This document shows positions 19,997-27,973 of a stretch of DNA of 64,000 bases, in pieces. Every line of letters begins with the position of its first letter. The first letter of the stretch is position 1. Origin of the DNA: Sphingomonas oligoaromativorans (GTDB lineage: Bacteria; Pseudomonadota; Alphaproteobacteria; Sphingomonadales; Sphingomonadaceae); the NCBI RefSeq assembly GCF_011762195.1, contig NZ_JAASQK010000001.1, positions 372,001-436,000 on the forward strand, read 5' to 3'. A program made the translations under genes and the position numbers. The notes below the pieces were generated by a model. The model did not search any database and was not told the origin of the DNA. It saw only the letters and a list, made by a program, of their open reading frames with translations.

Positions 19997-21505
19997 CTAT
20001 TGGCCGAAAGTCGCGTCCGCCGCACGGGCCTCCGCCTCGCGCGCGGCGGCGAAGAGGGCACCGGCCTTGGCCTCGCATTCGCGCTGCTCGGAGGCCGGAT
20101 CGCTGTCCGCCACGATGCCCGCGCCAGCCTGGACGTGCATCACGCCGTCCTTCACCACCGCGGTGCGCAGCACGATGCAGCTATCCATCGATCCGTCGGG
20201 CGAGAAATAGCCGACGCCGCCGGCATAAGCGCCGCGAGTCTCGTGCTCCAGCTCGGCGATGATCTCGCAGGCGCGGACCTTGGGCGCGCCCGAGACGGTG
20301 CCCGCCGGGAAGCCGCCGAACAGCGCGTCGATCACGTCCTTCGACGGATCGAGCCGCCCCGTCACGTTCGATACGATGTGCATGACGTGGCTGTACAGCT
20401 CGACCGTGTAGCTCTCGGTCACCTTCACTGTGCCCGGCGCCGCGACGCGGCCGACATCGTTGCGGCCGAGATCGAGCAGCATGAGATGCTCGGCCCGTTC
20501 CTTGGGATCGGCAAGCAGTTCCTCGCGACGCTCGGTATCCTCGGCGTCGGTTCGCCCACGCGGGCGGGTGCCGGCGATCGGGCGGATGGTCACTTCGCCA
20601 TCGCGGGCGCGGACGAGAATCTCCGGTGACGAGCCGATCAGCGCGAAGCCCGGCAGATCGAGGAAATAGAGGAAGGGCGACGGATTGATCCGCCTGAGCG
20701 CGCGATAAAGATCGAAGGGCGCGAGCGGAAAGGGCCGCGTGAAGCGCTGCGCCAGCACGACCTGAAAGATATCGCCCGCCGCGATATAGTCCTTCGCGGC
20801 GGCGACCATCTCGCCATAGCGGCCGGGCGGCAGCACGGGCTCGGGCGCGGCATCCGACGTGTCGGTGGCGGGCCGGCGGAGAGGTGCGGGCAGGGGCGCG
20901 GCGAGGCGGGCCTGCGCCGTCTCGATCCGCTCCACGGCCTGCTCGACGGTGACGCCGCCATCGGGCCACACCGGGGCGACCCAGAAGAGTTCGTCGGTCA
21001 GCCGGTCGAACAGCAGGATCAGCGTCGGCCGCGCGAACAGCATGTCCGGCAGGTCGAGCGGATTGGGTGCGGGGCGGGGCAGATCCTCGATCAGCCCGAT
21101 CGTCTCATAGGCGAAATAGCCGACGAGGCAGGCGAGCGCCTTCGGTAGCCCCGCCGGCACCTCCATGCGGCAACGGGCCACCAATGAGCGGAGCGCCTTG
21201 AGGCTGTTCTCGGCGCAGGGCTGGAAGGCCTCGCGATCCTCCAGCCAGCGTGGGTTTATCTCGGCGTTATGGCCCTTGGCGCGGAACACGAGATCGGGTG
21301 CCAAGCCGATCATGCTGTGCCGCCCGCGCGTGCGTCCGCCCTCGACCGATTCGAGGAGATAGTCGCCCCGGCCCGGCTCGATCAGCTTGAGCGCGGCGGA
21401 GACGGGCGTGTCGGTGTCGGCGATCTGCCGCCGCCAGACGAGCGCGGGCCGTCCGGCGGCGAGCGCCTCGGCGGCGAGGCGGTCGCCGGCGGTGGCGGCG
21501 CTCAC
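19997..21505 (-). CDS. trpE: Anthranilate synthase component I
   Basis: Makes anthranilate from chorismate with TrpG. 502 residues from a GTG at 21505 overlapping the ppiD stop (GTGA). The feedback-inhibition element is LLESVEGGRTRGRHSMIG (about 50-67, cf. LLES...S motif binding tryptophan). Chorismate-binding motifs: GDIFQVVLAQRF, PSPFLYFLDL, IRPIAGTRPRG, DLGRNDVGRVA, HIVSNVTGRLD, FPAGTVSGAPKVRA and YAGGVGYFSPDGSMD. The overlap with ppiD suggests its main promoter lies before ppiD; no leader peptide or attenuator is visible before trpE. Confidence 0.97.
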   Translation of the reverse strand: MSAATAGDRLAAEALAAGRPALVWRRQIADTDTPVSAALKLIEPGRGDYLLESVEGGRTRGRHSMIGLAPDLVFRAKGHNAEINPRWLEDREAFQPCAENSLKALRSLVARCRMEVPAGLPKALACLVGYFAYETIGLIEDLPRPAPNPLDLPDMLFARPTLILLFDRLTDELFWVAPVWPDGGVTVEQAVERIETAQARLAAPLPAPLRRPATDTSDAAPEPVLPPGRYGEMVAAAKDYIAAGDIFQVVLAQRFTRPFPLAPFDLYRALRRINPSPFLYFLDLPGFALIGSSPEILVRARDGEVTIRPIAGTRPRGRTDAEDTERREELLADPKERAEHLMLLDLGRNDVGRVAAPGTVKVTESYTVELYSHVMHIVSNVTGRLDPSKDVIDALFGGFPAGTVSGAPKVRACEIIAELEHETRGAYAGGVGYFSPDGSMDSCIVLRTAVVKDGVMHVQAGAGIVADSDPASEQRECEAKAGALFAAAREAEARAADATFGQ

Positions 21506-23457
21506 TGGGCGACCGTCGTGGCGCCGAGCAGACGTGCGCGGAGCTGGACGATGGCCGCTTCGTCGCGATGCGTGCCGACCGCGAGCTTCGCGGCGCCGGC
21601 AAGCTGTTCCAGATATTCGCTGGTCGCGGACTCGACGAGGTCGTGGCGTGAGGCGGTGACGGCGGGCGCGACCGCCTTGTCGTCGGCCGCCACGACCTTG
21701 TCGACATGGACGATATACCAGCCGCTGCCATTCTCGGCGGCGACGAGGCGCGTGCCGCCGACCGGCGCGCGGAACAGCGCCGCGAGCGGGGCGGGGACAT
21801 GGCCCTGCATCTGCGCCAGCTCGATGCGGCGGCCGTTGGTCTGATGGATGTCGGGCAGCTTCACGGGCGCGGCCTTGAAGGCATCGGCGACGGGGGTGCC
21901 GGCCTTGATCTTGGCCTCGATCGCGGTGGCGATCGCCTTGGCGCGATCATTGGCGCGCGAGGCGTTGAAGTCCGCCACGACACGGTCCTTCACCTGCGCG
22001 AAGGCGATCGGCGCGGCGGGGATCACCTTGACGACAGAGAGCAGCGCATAGCGCTCGCCCTGCTGGATCGTCTCGACCGTCGGCGCCTCGTCCGGGCTGG
22101 CCTTGAAGCCGGCGGCGAGGAGCGGCTGAAGCTCCGGCGCGGGCTTGAAGGCGGGCTGGTCGGGCGCGAGGCCGCTGGGGGTGACGGCCGGCGTCTCGGT
22201 GACGGCGAGGCTGTTGGCCTTCACGATGTCCGCGAAGCCCTGGCCGCCGTCGAGCGCGTCCTGCACCTTGCCGACGAGATCGGACAGCGCCTGATCCTGC
22301 TTCTGCTTGGTGAGGTCGGCCGCGATCTGCGGGCGCGCCGCCTCGAACGACGTGGCCGGAATGCGGGTGATGCCGTTCACCTTCACGACGTGCCAGCCGA
22401 AATCCGACTTCACCGGATCGCTGACCGCGCCCTCAGCCAGCGCGAAGGCCGCGGCGGCGACGCCGGCCGAGGTCTGCTGCGCGAACTGGGCCTGGCTCTT
22501 GGTGCCGATGGCGATGTCGGCGGCGCCGAAGCCGGCGGCCTTGGCGGCGTCGGCGAAGCTCTTGCCGCCCGCGACGGCCGCCTTGAACGCCTGCGCCTTG
22601 GCCTGCGAATCGACCACGACCTGCGACAGGTCACGGGTCTCGCGCGCGGCATATTTGTCCTGCGACGAATCATAGACCTTGCGGATGTCCGCCTCGCTCG
22701 GCGTGGCGGCGGCGGCAACCTGGTCGCGGCCGATCAGCGCATAGCGCAGCGCGCGGCGCTCGGGCGTGGTGTAGGCTGCGATGTGCGTCTTGTAGAAGGT
22801 CTGAAGCTCGGCATCGGTCGGCGCGGCGCCGCCGCCCGTCAGCGCGACGGGCACGAAGCCGATCGAGCCGAAACGCTGCTCGACCATCAGATTGGCATAG
22901 GGGCGGATCAACCCGTCCGGCAGCGTCATCGCGCCGGTGACCGGGAGATAGAGCATCTTGCGCACCAGATCGCTGCGGATGTCGGAACGGACCGCCGCGT
23001 CGGTCAGCCGCTGCTGGGCGAGGATGTCCTGATAGGTCTTCTGGTCGAACTTGCCGTCGATGCCGTGGAAGGCCGGGATCGCGGCGATCTGGCCGTCGAT
23101 CTGGCGCTTGCTCGCGGCGAGGCCGAGCGACTGCGCGAAATGATCCAGCGCGGCGCCGCCGATCACCTGATCGACGATGGCCGCGAAGCCGCCCTGCGTG
23201 ACGAAGGTCGCCATGTCGAGGCCGGGCTGCTGCTGCACGGCCTGGGCATATTGGCTGCGGACGCGCTGCTCCATATCGTTGGCGGTGATCGTCTCGTCAC
23301 CGATGGTCGCAAGGTCGCCACCGGTCGGCCCGCCACGGGTGGAGCCTCCGGGCATCTCGTGCGTGAAGACGCCCGTGATGATGAACGCCAGCATGATGAG
23401 CCCAAGGAGTCCCAGCGCCAGCTTGGAGGCGAGGGTACGGCGGAAGAAAGCGATCAT
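21502..23457 (-). CDS. ppiD: SurA/PpiD-type periplasmic peptidyl-prolyl isomerase
   Basis: Membrane-anchored parvulin-type foldase for secreted proteins. 651 residues from the ATG at 23457. The N-terminus has an arginine pair then one helix (about 12-32, LALGLLGLIMLAFIITGVF). The SurA_N-like region follows (LATIGDETITANDMEQRVRSQY). A parvulin core lies at about 265-360 (DLSQVVVDSQAKAQAF... SDPVKSDFGWHVVKVNGI). A second weaker repeat lies C-terminal. First gene of the trp run; divergent from tpiA across 135 bp, which must hold the promoters for both. Confidence 0.9.
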   Translation of the reverse strand: MIAFFRRTLASKLALGLLGLIMLAFIITGVFTHEMPGGSTRGGPTGGDLATIGDETITANDMEQRVRSQYAQAVQQQPGLDMATFVTQGGFAAIVDQVIGGAALDHFAQSLGLAASKRQIDGQIAAIPAFHGIDGKFDQKTYQDILAQQRLTDAAVRSDIRSDLVRKMLYLPVTGAMTLPDGLIRPYANLMVEQRFGSIGFVPVALTGGGAAPTDAELQTFYKTHIAAYTTPERRALRYALIGRDQVAAAATPSEADIRKVYDSSQDKYAARETRDLSQVVVDSQAKAQAFKAAVAGGKSFADAAKAAGFGAADIAIGTKSQAQFAQQTSAGVAAAAFALAEGAVSDPVKSDFGWHVVKVNGITRIPATSFEAARPQIAADLTKQKQDQALSDLVGKVQDALDGGQGFADIVKANSLAVTETPAVTPSGLAPDQPAFKPAPELQPLLAAGFKASPDEAPTVETIQQGERYALLSVVKVIPAAPIAFAQVKDRVVADFNASRANDRAKAIATAIEAKIKAGTPVADAFKAAPVKLPDIHQTNGRRIELAQMQGHVPAPLAALFRAPVGGTRLVAAENGSGWYIVHVDKVVAADDKAVAPAVTASRHDLVESATSEYLEQLAGAAKLAVGTHRDEAAIVQLRARLLGATTVAQ

Positions 23458-23592
23458 GCGGGTTCCCGGAGAAGGATCGGATGCGCTTCCCTTAGAAGGC
23501 GAGCGCGCGCCCTTCAAGCGAGGCGCTGGCACAAGCGTGCCCCCGCCGCTATCGGACGAGCCCATAACAGAAAGAATATAAGGGGAATGGAC

Positions 23593-24330
23593 ATGCGCAG
23601 ACGGCTGATCGCCGGAAACTGGAAGATGAACGGCGACCGCGAAAGTCTCGCGGAACTGGATGGTATCGCCGCCGCGGCCAAGGCGGCGCCGGATGTCGAC
23701 GTCGTGATCTGCCCACCCTTCACCCTGATCGAACGCGCGGTGGCGAGGCAGCCGTCGCTCATCATCGGTGGGCAGGATTGTCACTCGGGGGTCAGCGGGC
23801 CGTATACCGGCTGCACCTCGGCGGGGATGCTGAAGGAGGCGGGCGCCACGCTCGCCATCGTCGGCCACAGCGAGCGCCGCGCCGCCCAGCACGAGACCGA
23901 CGGGCAAGTGAAGGGCAAGGCCGAGGCTACCATTGCGGCGGGGCTCGTGGCGGTCGTCTGTGTCGGCGAGAGCGGCGCGGAGCACGAGGCCGGCAAGGCG
24001 GCCGAGCGGGTCGAGACGCAATTGCGCGGATCGCTGCCGGTGGCGGGCGGCGATGCGCTGGTGGTCGCCTATGAGCCGGTCTGGGCGGTGGGCACGGGCC
24101 GCACGCCGTCGATGAAGGATATCGGCGCGATGCATGGCCTCATCCGGGGCGTGCTGCGCGAACTGCTGGGCGCGGATCGGGCCGAGGCGATCCGCATCCT
24201 CTATGGCGGCTCGATCACGGCGGCGAACATCGCCGCGGTGCTGGAGGTGCCCAATGTCGACGGTGTGCTGGTCGGCGGCGCGAGCCTGACGGCGGCGGCT
24301 TTCGCCCCGATCATCGAGGCGGCGGCCTGA
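23593..24330 (+). CDS. tpiA: Triosephosphate isomerase
   Basis: Interconverts dihydroxyacetone phosphate and glyceraldehyde 3-phosphate. 245 residues from the second ATG (23593): AGGGGA ends 6 bases before it, whereas the ATG at 23587 abuts that ribosome site. Active-site residues: GNWKMNGD (Lys), GHSERRA (His), AYEPVWAVGTGRTPS (Glu) and LYGGSIT phosphate loop. The open frame extends far upstream antisense to ppiD; this is noise. A strong hairpin follows the stop. Confidence 0.97.
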   Translation: MRRRLIAGNWKMNGDRESLAELDGIAAAAKAAPDVDVVICPPFTLIERAVARQPSLIIGGQDCHSGVSGPYTGCTSAGMLKEAGATLAIVGHSERRAAQHETDGQVKGKAEATIAAGLVAVVCVGESGAEHEAGKAAERVETQLRGSLPVAGGDALVVAYEPVWAVGTGRTPSMKDIGAMHGLIRGVLRELLGADRAEAIRILYGGSITAANIAAVLEVPNVDGVLVGGASLTAAAFAPIIEAAA

Positions 24331-24334
24331 ACGC

Positions 24335-24369
24335 CGGGCCGGGCGGAGATGCTTTCCGCCCGGCCCGTT
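24335..24369 (+). terminator. Hairpin after tpiA
   Basis: CGGGCCGGGCGGA (24335-24347) pairs perfectly with TCCGCCCGGCCCG (24355-24367) around a 7-base loop. The T tract is short, so termination strength is uncertain. Confidence 0.6.
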
Positions 24370-24731
24370 GCCGTGACGGGCGCGCGCGCCGGCAAGACGG
24401 AGCTGCTCGCGGCGGAATCTGTGTGGCGCGGAGCGACCGTGCTTCCTTCACCTGAAAATATTTCGCCGACTCTTCGTCGTGCATAGAACTATCGTTTTAT
24501 CGCAACGGGTTGATTGGCGATCTTCGGGTCGAGGGAAGGGGGGTGATGCACCGATCCCATCCGCCGACGGCGCGGATTGCCGGGCAAGCGGCTGGGCGCT
24601 CCCGTCGGGCGATGAGGCGGGAGGCGGTGCGTCGCATTGAACTCCCGCTCCACCTTCGCTAGGGAGCGGGCTTGGCCGTCCGAACGTCGCGTTCGGGCGC
24701 ACTCGCTTTTGCCGAAGAGATCGTCCGACAG
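24370..24731. other. Intergenic leader of secG with two stem-loops
   Basis: No gene is evident in this 362 bp. There is a relatively A+T-rich patch at about 24450-24500 (AAAATATTT, TCGTTTTATCG) that may hold the secG promoter. Two hairpins follow: CCCGCTCC (24644-24651) with GGAGCGGG (24663-24670), and CCGAACG (24680-24686) with CGTTCGG (24690-24696), the latter followed by GCGCACTCGCTTTT. They could attenuate or shape the secG transcript. No tRNA-like cloverleaf or T-loop GGTTCGAAT-type sequence is present. Confidence 0.4.
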
Positions 24732-25361
24732 ATGTTCACCTTCCTGCTCGTCATTCATGCGCTGATCGCGGCGGCGCTCGTCACCGTGATCCTGATGCAG
24801 CGTTCCGAAGGTGGCGGGCTCGGCATGGGCGGCGGCCCGGCCGGGCTGATGACCGCGCGCGGCGCGGCCGACTTCCTGACCCGCGCCACATCCGTGCTGG
24901 CGACGCTCTTCGTCGTGATGGCCTTCGTGCTGGCGACCGTCGCCTCGATGCGCAACTCGGCCGGCAAGATCGACACCAGCCTCCAGAATCAGGGCACGCC
25001 CGGCCCGATCACCGCGCCGCTTCCGGCCGCCCTCCCGGCGACCGGCATCCCGATGATGGGCGCTCCGGCCACCGCGCCGCAGCCGGCTCCGGCCGAGGCC
25101 GCTCCGGCGCCCAAGCCCGTCCGCACCGCGCCGACCGCCGCCAGCCTCAAGACGATCGATACCGGCAAGGTGACGTCGAACAGCGGCAGCATCGGCATCG
25201 GCGGCGTCTCGGGTGGCAGCTCGACCCACAAGGCGGCCACCCCGGCCGTCACTCCTCCGGCTCCGACGCCGGCGCCCGCCGCGACCAAGCCGGTCCCGAC
25301 GCTCAATCTCGCGCCGCCTGCGCCCGCCGCCGCCAACGGCAGCAGCCCGCAGCCGCAATAA
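24732..25361 (+). CDS. secG: Preprotein translocase subunit SecG with long Ala/Pro tail
   Basis: Small membrane subunit of the SecYEG channel. 209 residues from the ATG at 24732. The SecG core is residues 1-77: helix 1 (FLLVIHALIAAALVTVILMQ), the conserved RSEGGGLGMGGG...LMTARGAADFLTRAT loop and helix 2 (VLATLFVVMAFVLATVASM). The remaining about 130 residues are Ala/Pro/Thr-rich low complexity (PAPAEAAPAPKP, TPAPAATKPVPT). E. coli SecG is about 110 residues, so the tail doubles the length; long tails occur in alphaproteobacterial SecG. Followed by a terminator, then pyrG. Confidence 0.93.
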   Translation: MFTFLLVIHALIAAALVTVILMQRSEGGGLGMGGGPAGLMTARGAADFLTRATSVLATLFVVMAFVLATVASMRNSAGKIDTSLQNQGTPGPITAPLPAALPATGIPMMGAPATAPQPAPAEAAPAPKPVRTAPTAASLKTIDTGKVTSNSGSIGIGGVSGGSSTHKAATPAVTPPAPTPAPAATKPVPTLNLAPPAPAAANGSSPQPQ

Positions 25362-25388
25362 CACCGGCCTCCCGGCCGTTTCGCTCTC

Positions 25389-25418
25389 GCCCGCGCCATG
25401 ATGGCGCGGGCGTTTCCT
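25389..25418 (+). terminator. Rho-independent terminator of secG
   Basis: GCCCGCGCCAT (25389-25399) pairs with GATGGCGCGGGC (25400-25411), followed by GTTTCCTT. It lies 28 bp after the secG stop and 120 bp before pyrG. Confidence 0.75.
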
Positions 25419-25538
25419 TGTCGTGGCGTTGCGTGTCGCTTCAGGCCCCCTCCTGACGCGTCCGTTCGTCTCGTCGTGTGTGTATTTGGAGTCGCTGTCT
25501 TGCCTCCACGTCCCTTCACCCGCTAAGGCCCGACTCCC

Positions 25539-27176
25539 ATGGCGCGGTTCATCTTCATCACCGGCGGCGTGGTCTCCTCGCTTGGCAAAGGTCTCATGGC
25601 GGCATCGCTTGCCGCTCTCCTCCAGGCGCGTGGCTATCGGGTCCGCATCCGTAAATTCGATCCCTATCTGAACGTCGATCCGGGCACGATGAGCCCGTAT
25701 CAGCACGGCGAGGTCTATGTGACCGACGATGGGGCCGAAACCGATCTCGACCTCGGGCATTATGAGCGCTTCACCGGCGTTCCGTCGCGGCAGAGCGACA
25801 ATGTCACCTCGGGCCGGATCTATCAGACGATCATCTCCAAGGAGCGTCGTGGCGACTATCTGGGCGCGACCGTCCAGGTGATCCCGCACGTCACAGACGC
25901 CATCAAGGCGTTCGCGCGGGCCGACACCGACGACCTCGATTTCGTGCTCTGCGAGATCGGCGGCACCGTCGGCGACATCGAATCGCTGCCCTTCATGGAG
26001 GCGATCCGCCAGCTCAAGAACGATCTCGGCCGCAACCAGTCGATCTTCGTCCATCTGACGCTGGTGCCGTACATCGCGGCGGCCGGCGAGCTGAAGACCA
26101 AGCCGACGCAGCACTCCGTCCGCGATCTGACCGCGCTGGGCATCCAGCCCGACGTGCTGGTTTGCCGTTGCGAGCAGCCGCTGCCGGCCGGCGAGCGCGC
26201 CAAGATCGCGCTGTTCTGCAACGTCCGCCCCGAAGCGGTGATCCCGGCGCTCGACGCCGAGACGATCTACGGCGTGCCGGCGCAATATCACGCCGAGGGC
26301 CTCGACGCCGAAGTGCTGCGCGCGTTCGACATCGATCCCGACACCACCGCGCCGGACATGCGCCGCTGGGCGGACGTCACCGATCGCATCGGCAATCCCG
26401 AGGGCGAGGTGACGATCGGCGTCGTCGGCAAATATACCGGCATGAAGGACGCCTATAAGTCGCTCCAGGAGGCGCTCGTCCATGGCGGCATCGCCAACCG
26501 GGTGAAGGTCAACGTCCGCTGGCTGGACGCCGAGCTGTTCGAGGGGCCGGAGGCCGATCTCGCCCCGGCGCTGGAGCCGATGCACGGCATCCTCGTCCCC
26601 GGCGGCTTCGGCGAGCGCGGTTCGGAGGGCAAGATTTCCTCCGTCCGTTTCGCGCGCGAGCGGGGCGTGCCTTTCTTCGGCATCTGCCTCGGTATGCAGA
26701 TGGCCTGCATCGAGGGCGCGCGGAACACCGCGGGCATCGAGAAGGCCTCCACCACCGAGTTCGGCCCCACGGAAGAGCCCGTCGTCGGCCTCATCACCGA
26801 GTGGATGACGGCGGACGGCCTCCAGAAGCGCGAAGCCGGCGGCGATCTGGGCGGCACGATGCGTCTGGGCGCCTATGAGGCGAAGCTGGCCGGCAACAGC
26901 CATGTCGCGTCGATCTATGGCGGCACGGACATCTCCGAGCGGCATCGTCACCGCTATGAGGTGAACGTCCATTACAAGGATGCGCTGGAAAAGGGCGGCC
27001 TGGCCTTCTCCGGCATGTCGCCCGACGGCGAGCTGCCCGAGATCGTCGAGCGGCCGGATCATCCTTGGTTCGTCGGCGTGCAGTTCCACCCGGAGCTGAA
27101 GTCCAAGCCCTTCGATCCGCATCCGCTGTTCAAGAGCTTCATCGAAGCGGCGGTGAAGCACTCCCGCCTGGTCTGA
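25539..27176 (+). CDS. pyrG: CTP synthase
   Basis: Aminates UTP to CTP using glutamine. 545 residues, the usual size. The N-terminal synthetase domain has [13 protein letters not shown] (P-loop), [40 protein letters not shown] and [12 protein letters not shown]. The C-terminal class I glutaminase domain (from about 290) has VPGGFGERG, the nucleophile in [11 protein letters not shown], and [14 protein letters not shown] at 25539 begins [10 protein letters not shown] as expected. Separated from secG by a terminator, so it is probably its own transcript; its stop is 3 bp from a convergent small gene. Confidence 0.98.
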   Translation: MARFIFITGGVVSSLGKGLMAASLAALLQARGYRVRIRKFDPYLNVDPGTMSPYQHGEVYVTDDGAETDLDLGHYERFTGVPSRQSDNVTSGRIYQTIISKERRGDYLGATVQVIPHVTDAIKAFARADTDDLDFVLCEIGGTVGDIESLPFMEAIRQLKNDLGRNQSIFVHLTLVPYIAAAGELKTKPTQHSVRDLTALGIQPDVLVCRCEQPLPAGERAKIALFCNVRPEAVIPALDAETIYGVPAQYHAEGLDAEVLRAFDIDPDTTAPDMRRWADVTDRIGNPEGEVTIGVVGKYTGMKDAYKSLQEALVHGGIANRVKVNVRWLDAELFEGPEADLAPALEPMHGILVPGGFGERGSEGKISSVRFARERGVPFFGICLGMQMACIEGARNTAGIEKASTTEFGPTEEPVVGLITEWMTADGLQKREAGGDLGGTMRLGAYEAKLAGNSHVASIYGGTDISERHRHRYEVNVHYKDALEKGGLAFSGMSPDGELPEIVERPDHPWFVGVQFHPELKSKPFDPHPLFKSFIEAAVKHSRLV

Positions 27177-27179
27177 TCC

Positions 27180-27368
27180 TTACTGGATTCCGAGCGCGTT
27201 CATCGCCGCCTGCGTCGCCGCAACGTCATCGTTGCTGCTGGCGTTGGCGGCGGTGTCGTTTTGCGGCTGACCGCCTGCATACTCCATCGCCGTCCAGATG
27301 ATGCCGGCGGCCCAGAGCAGCGCGATCCAGCGGCTCCTGAAGATCGATCGGGTGCGGATGGGCAGCAT
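27180..27368 (-). CDS. Small single-pass membrane protein
   Basis: 62 residues from the ATG at 27368 (an ATG at 27398 would add ten). A basic N-terminus (LPIRTRSIFRSR) precedes one hydrophobic helix (WIALLWAAGIIWTAMEYA, about 15-32). A polar Asn/Asp/Ala-rich tail follows, so an N-in orientation with an exported tail is likely. Unknown function. Convergent with pyrG, with 3 bp between stops. Confidence 0.5.
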   Translation of the reverse strand: MLPIRTRSIFRSRWIALLWAAGIIWTAMEYAGGQPQNDTAANASSNDDVAATQAAMNALGIQ

Positions 27369-27414
27369 GGCCCCATTCTGCGGCCGCCCGGTTAGCATCG
27401 GGTAAAGCGGGCGC

Positions 27415-27576
27415 TCAGTTTTCCTGCGGTTGCGGGGAAGGCGGCCGGGTCGGGGGCTCGCTCGGCTGGGCGGGCGGGTCGCTGGGTGAGACGATCGGCG
27501 GATCGATCGGCGTCGGCACGGGATCGTCGATGGGCCGGCGCGTCGGATCGTCCGGTTTGGGATGCTGGTTCATCAT
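27415..27576 (-). CDS. 53-residue proline-rich protein
   Basis: Begins MMNQHPKPDDPTRRPIDDPV and continues with Pro-Thr/Ser-Asp-Pro repeats to PSPQPQEN. About a third of the residues are Pro, with acidic and basic residues but no hydrophobic segment, so it is probably disordered and cytoplasmic. AGGAG stands 6 bases before the double ATG (27576 and 27573), one of the best ribosome sites in the window. The overlapping longer frame on the same strand (27392-27769) is not credible. The ribosome site lies in one arm of a hairpin (27585-27618). Function unknown. Confidence 0.65.
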   Translation of the reverse strand: MMNQHPKPDDPTRRPIDDPVPTPIDPPIVSPSDPPAQPSEPPTRPPSPQPQEN

Positions 27577-27584
27577 GGAAAGCT

Positions 27585-27618
27585 CCTGCGGCGAAGCGCC
27601 TGGACGCTCCGCCGCAGG
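27585..27618 (-). promoter_or_regulatory. Hairpin that would cover the ribosome site of the 53-residue gene
   Basis: CCTGCGGCG (27585-27593) is the exact inverse of CGCCGCAGG (27610-27618), with a 16-base loop. On the minus-strand mRNA the second arm CGCCGCAGG runs into AGC, so AGG of the Shine-Dalgarno AGGAG is paired. A further stem-loop (27639-27646 with 27654-27661, CGCCCAGG/CCTGGGCG) lies just upstream in the same leader. Confidence 0.45.
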
Positions 27619-27973
27619 ATGGGCTCCCTGACCGAAACGCCCAGGCCTTGCGACCTGGGCGTCCCGCGTGACGAATGCTCGTCAGCCCCCTTTTTGGCTT
27701 TCGGCCCGCACGCGGTTCCCATCCCCCCTCAGAAACGGGGCCACGGGGCCTCAGCCTTCCCCGAACCACGGCCTTGGACCTGTGTTTCGTGGGACAAGGT
27801 CTACCGCTCGAAAGTTCGGCTTGTCATCGCCCTTCAAGGGGTCATTCATCGAATGGACATGTCCTGTGATGTTTCAGCAACATACGCCCCTATGGTTGCC
27901 ACTGTGCGCCCCACACAATAGAGCAACGGAAATTCCGTTGCATTCCGTGACGGTGCCCAATTCGAAGGCCGCG
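27619..27973. other. Structured intergenic region between small genes and proS
   Basis: 355 bp without a convincing gene. It contains a stem-loop at 27639-27661, a dyad TGACGA-ATGC-TCGTCA at 27669-27684 followed by GCCCCCTTTTT, moderate G+C, and a perfect palindrome before proS. It must include the proS promoter. It is a candidate for a leader or small RNA, but I could not match it to 6S, tmRNA, SRP or RNase P RNA signatures, and no tRNA is present. Confidence 0.35.
27923..27941. promoter_or_regulatory. Perfect 19-bp palindrome upstream of proS
   Basis: GCAACGGAA and TTCCGTTGC are exact 9-base inverted repeats separated by one A, 32 bp before the proS ATG. This is the form of a dimeric-repressor operator; as RNA the one-base gap would disfavour a tight hairpin, so a protein site is more likely. 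Regulator unknown. Confidence 0.5.

Noticed and set aside
21706-23592. Upstream extension of tpiA by over 600 residues
   Set aside because: Antisense to ppiD; a ribosome site and the family-typical MRRRLIAGNWKMN start lie at 23593.
24640-24712. tRNA gene before secG, as in some bacteria
   Set aside because: Hairpins do not form a cloverleaf and there is no T-loop or CCA end.
24489-27161. 890-codon minus-strand frame across secG and pyrG
   Set aside because: Exactly antisense to two unmistakable genes, low-complexity and without motifs.
27392-27769. 125-codon minus-strand frame near pyrG/proS
   Set aside because: No ribosome site, Arg/Pro noise, and it overlaps the better supported 53-residue gene in another frame.
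27640-27960. Candidate 6S, tmRNA, SRP or RNase P RNA gene
   Set aside because: Hairpins exist but none of the conserved cores of these RNAs could be read on either strand; kept only as an unassigned structured region.
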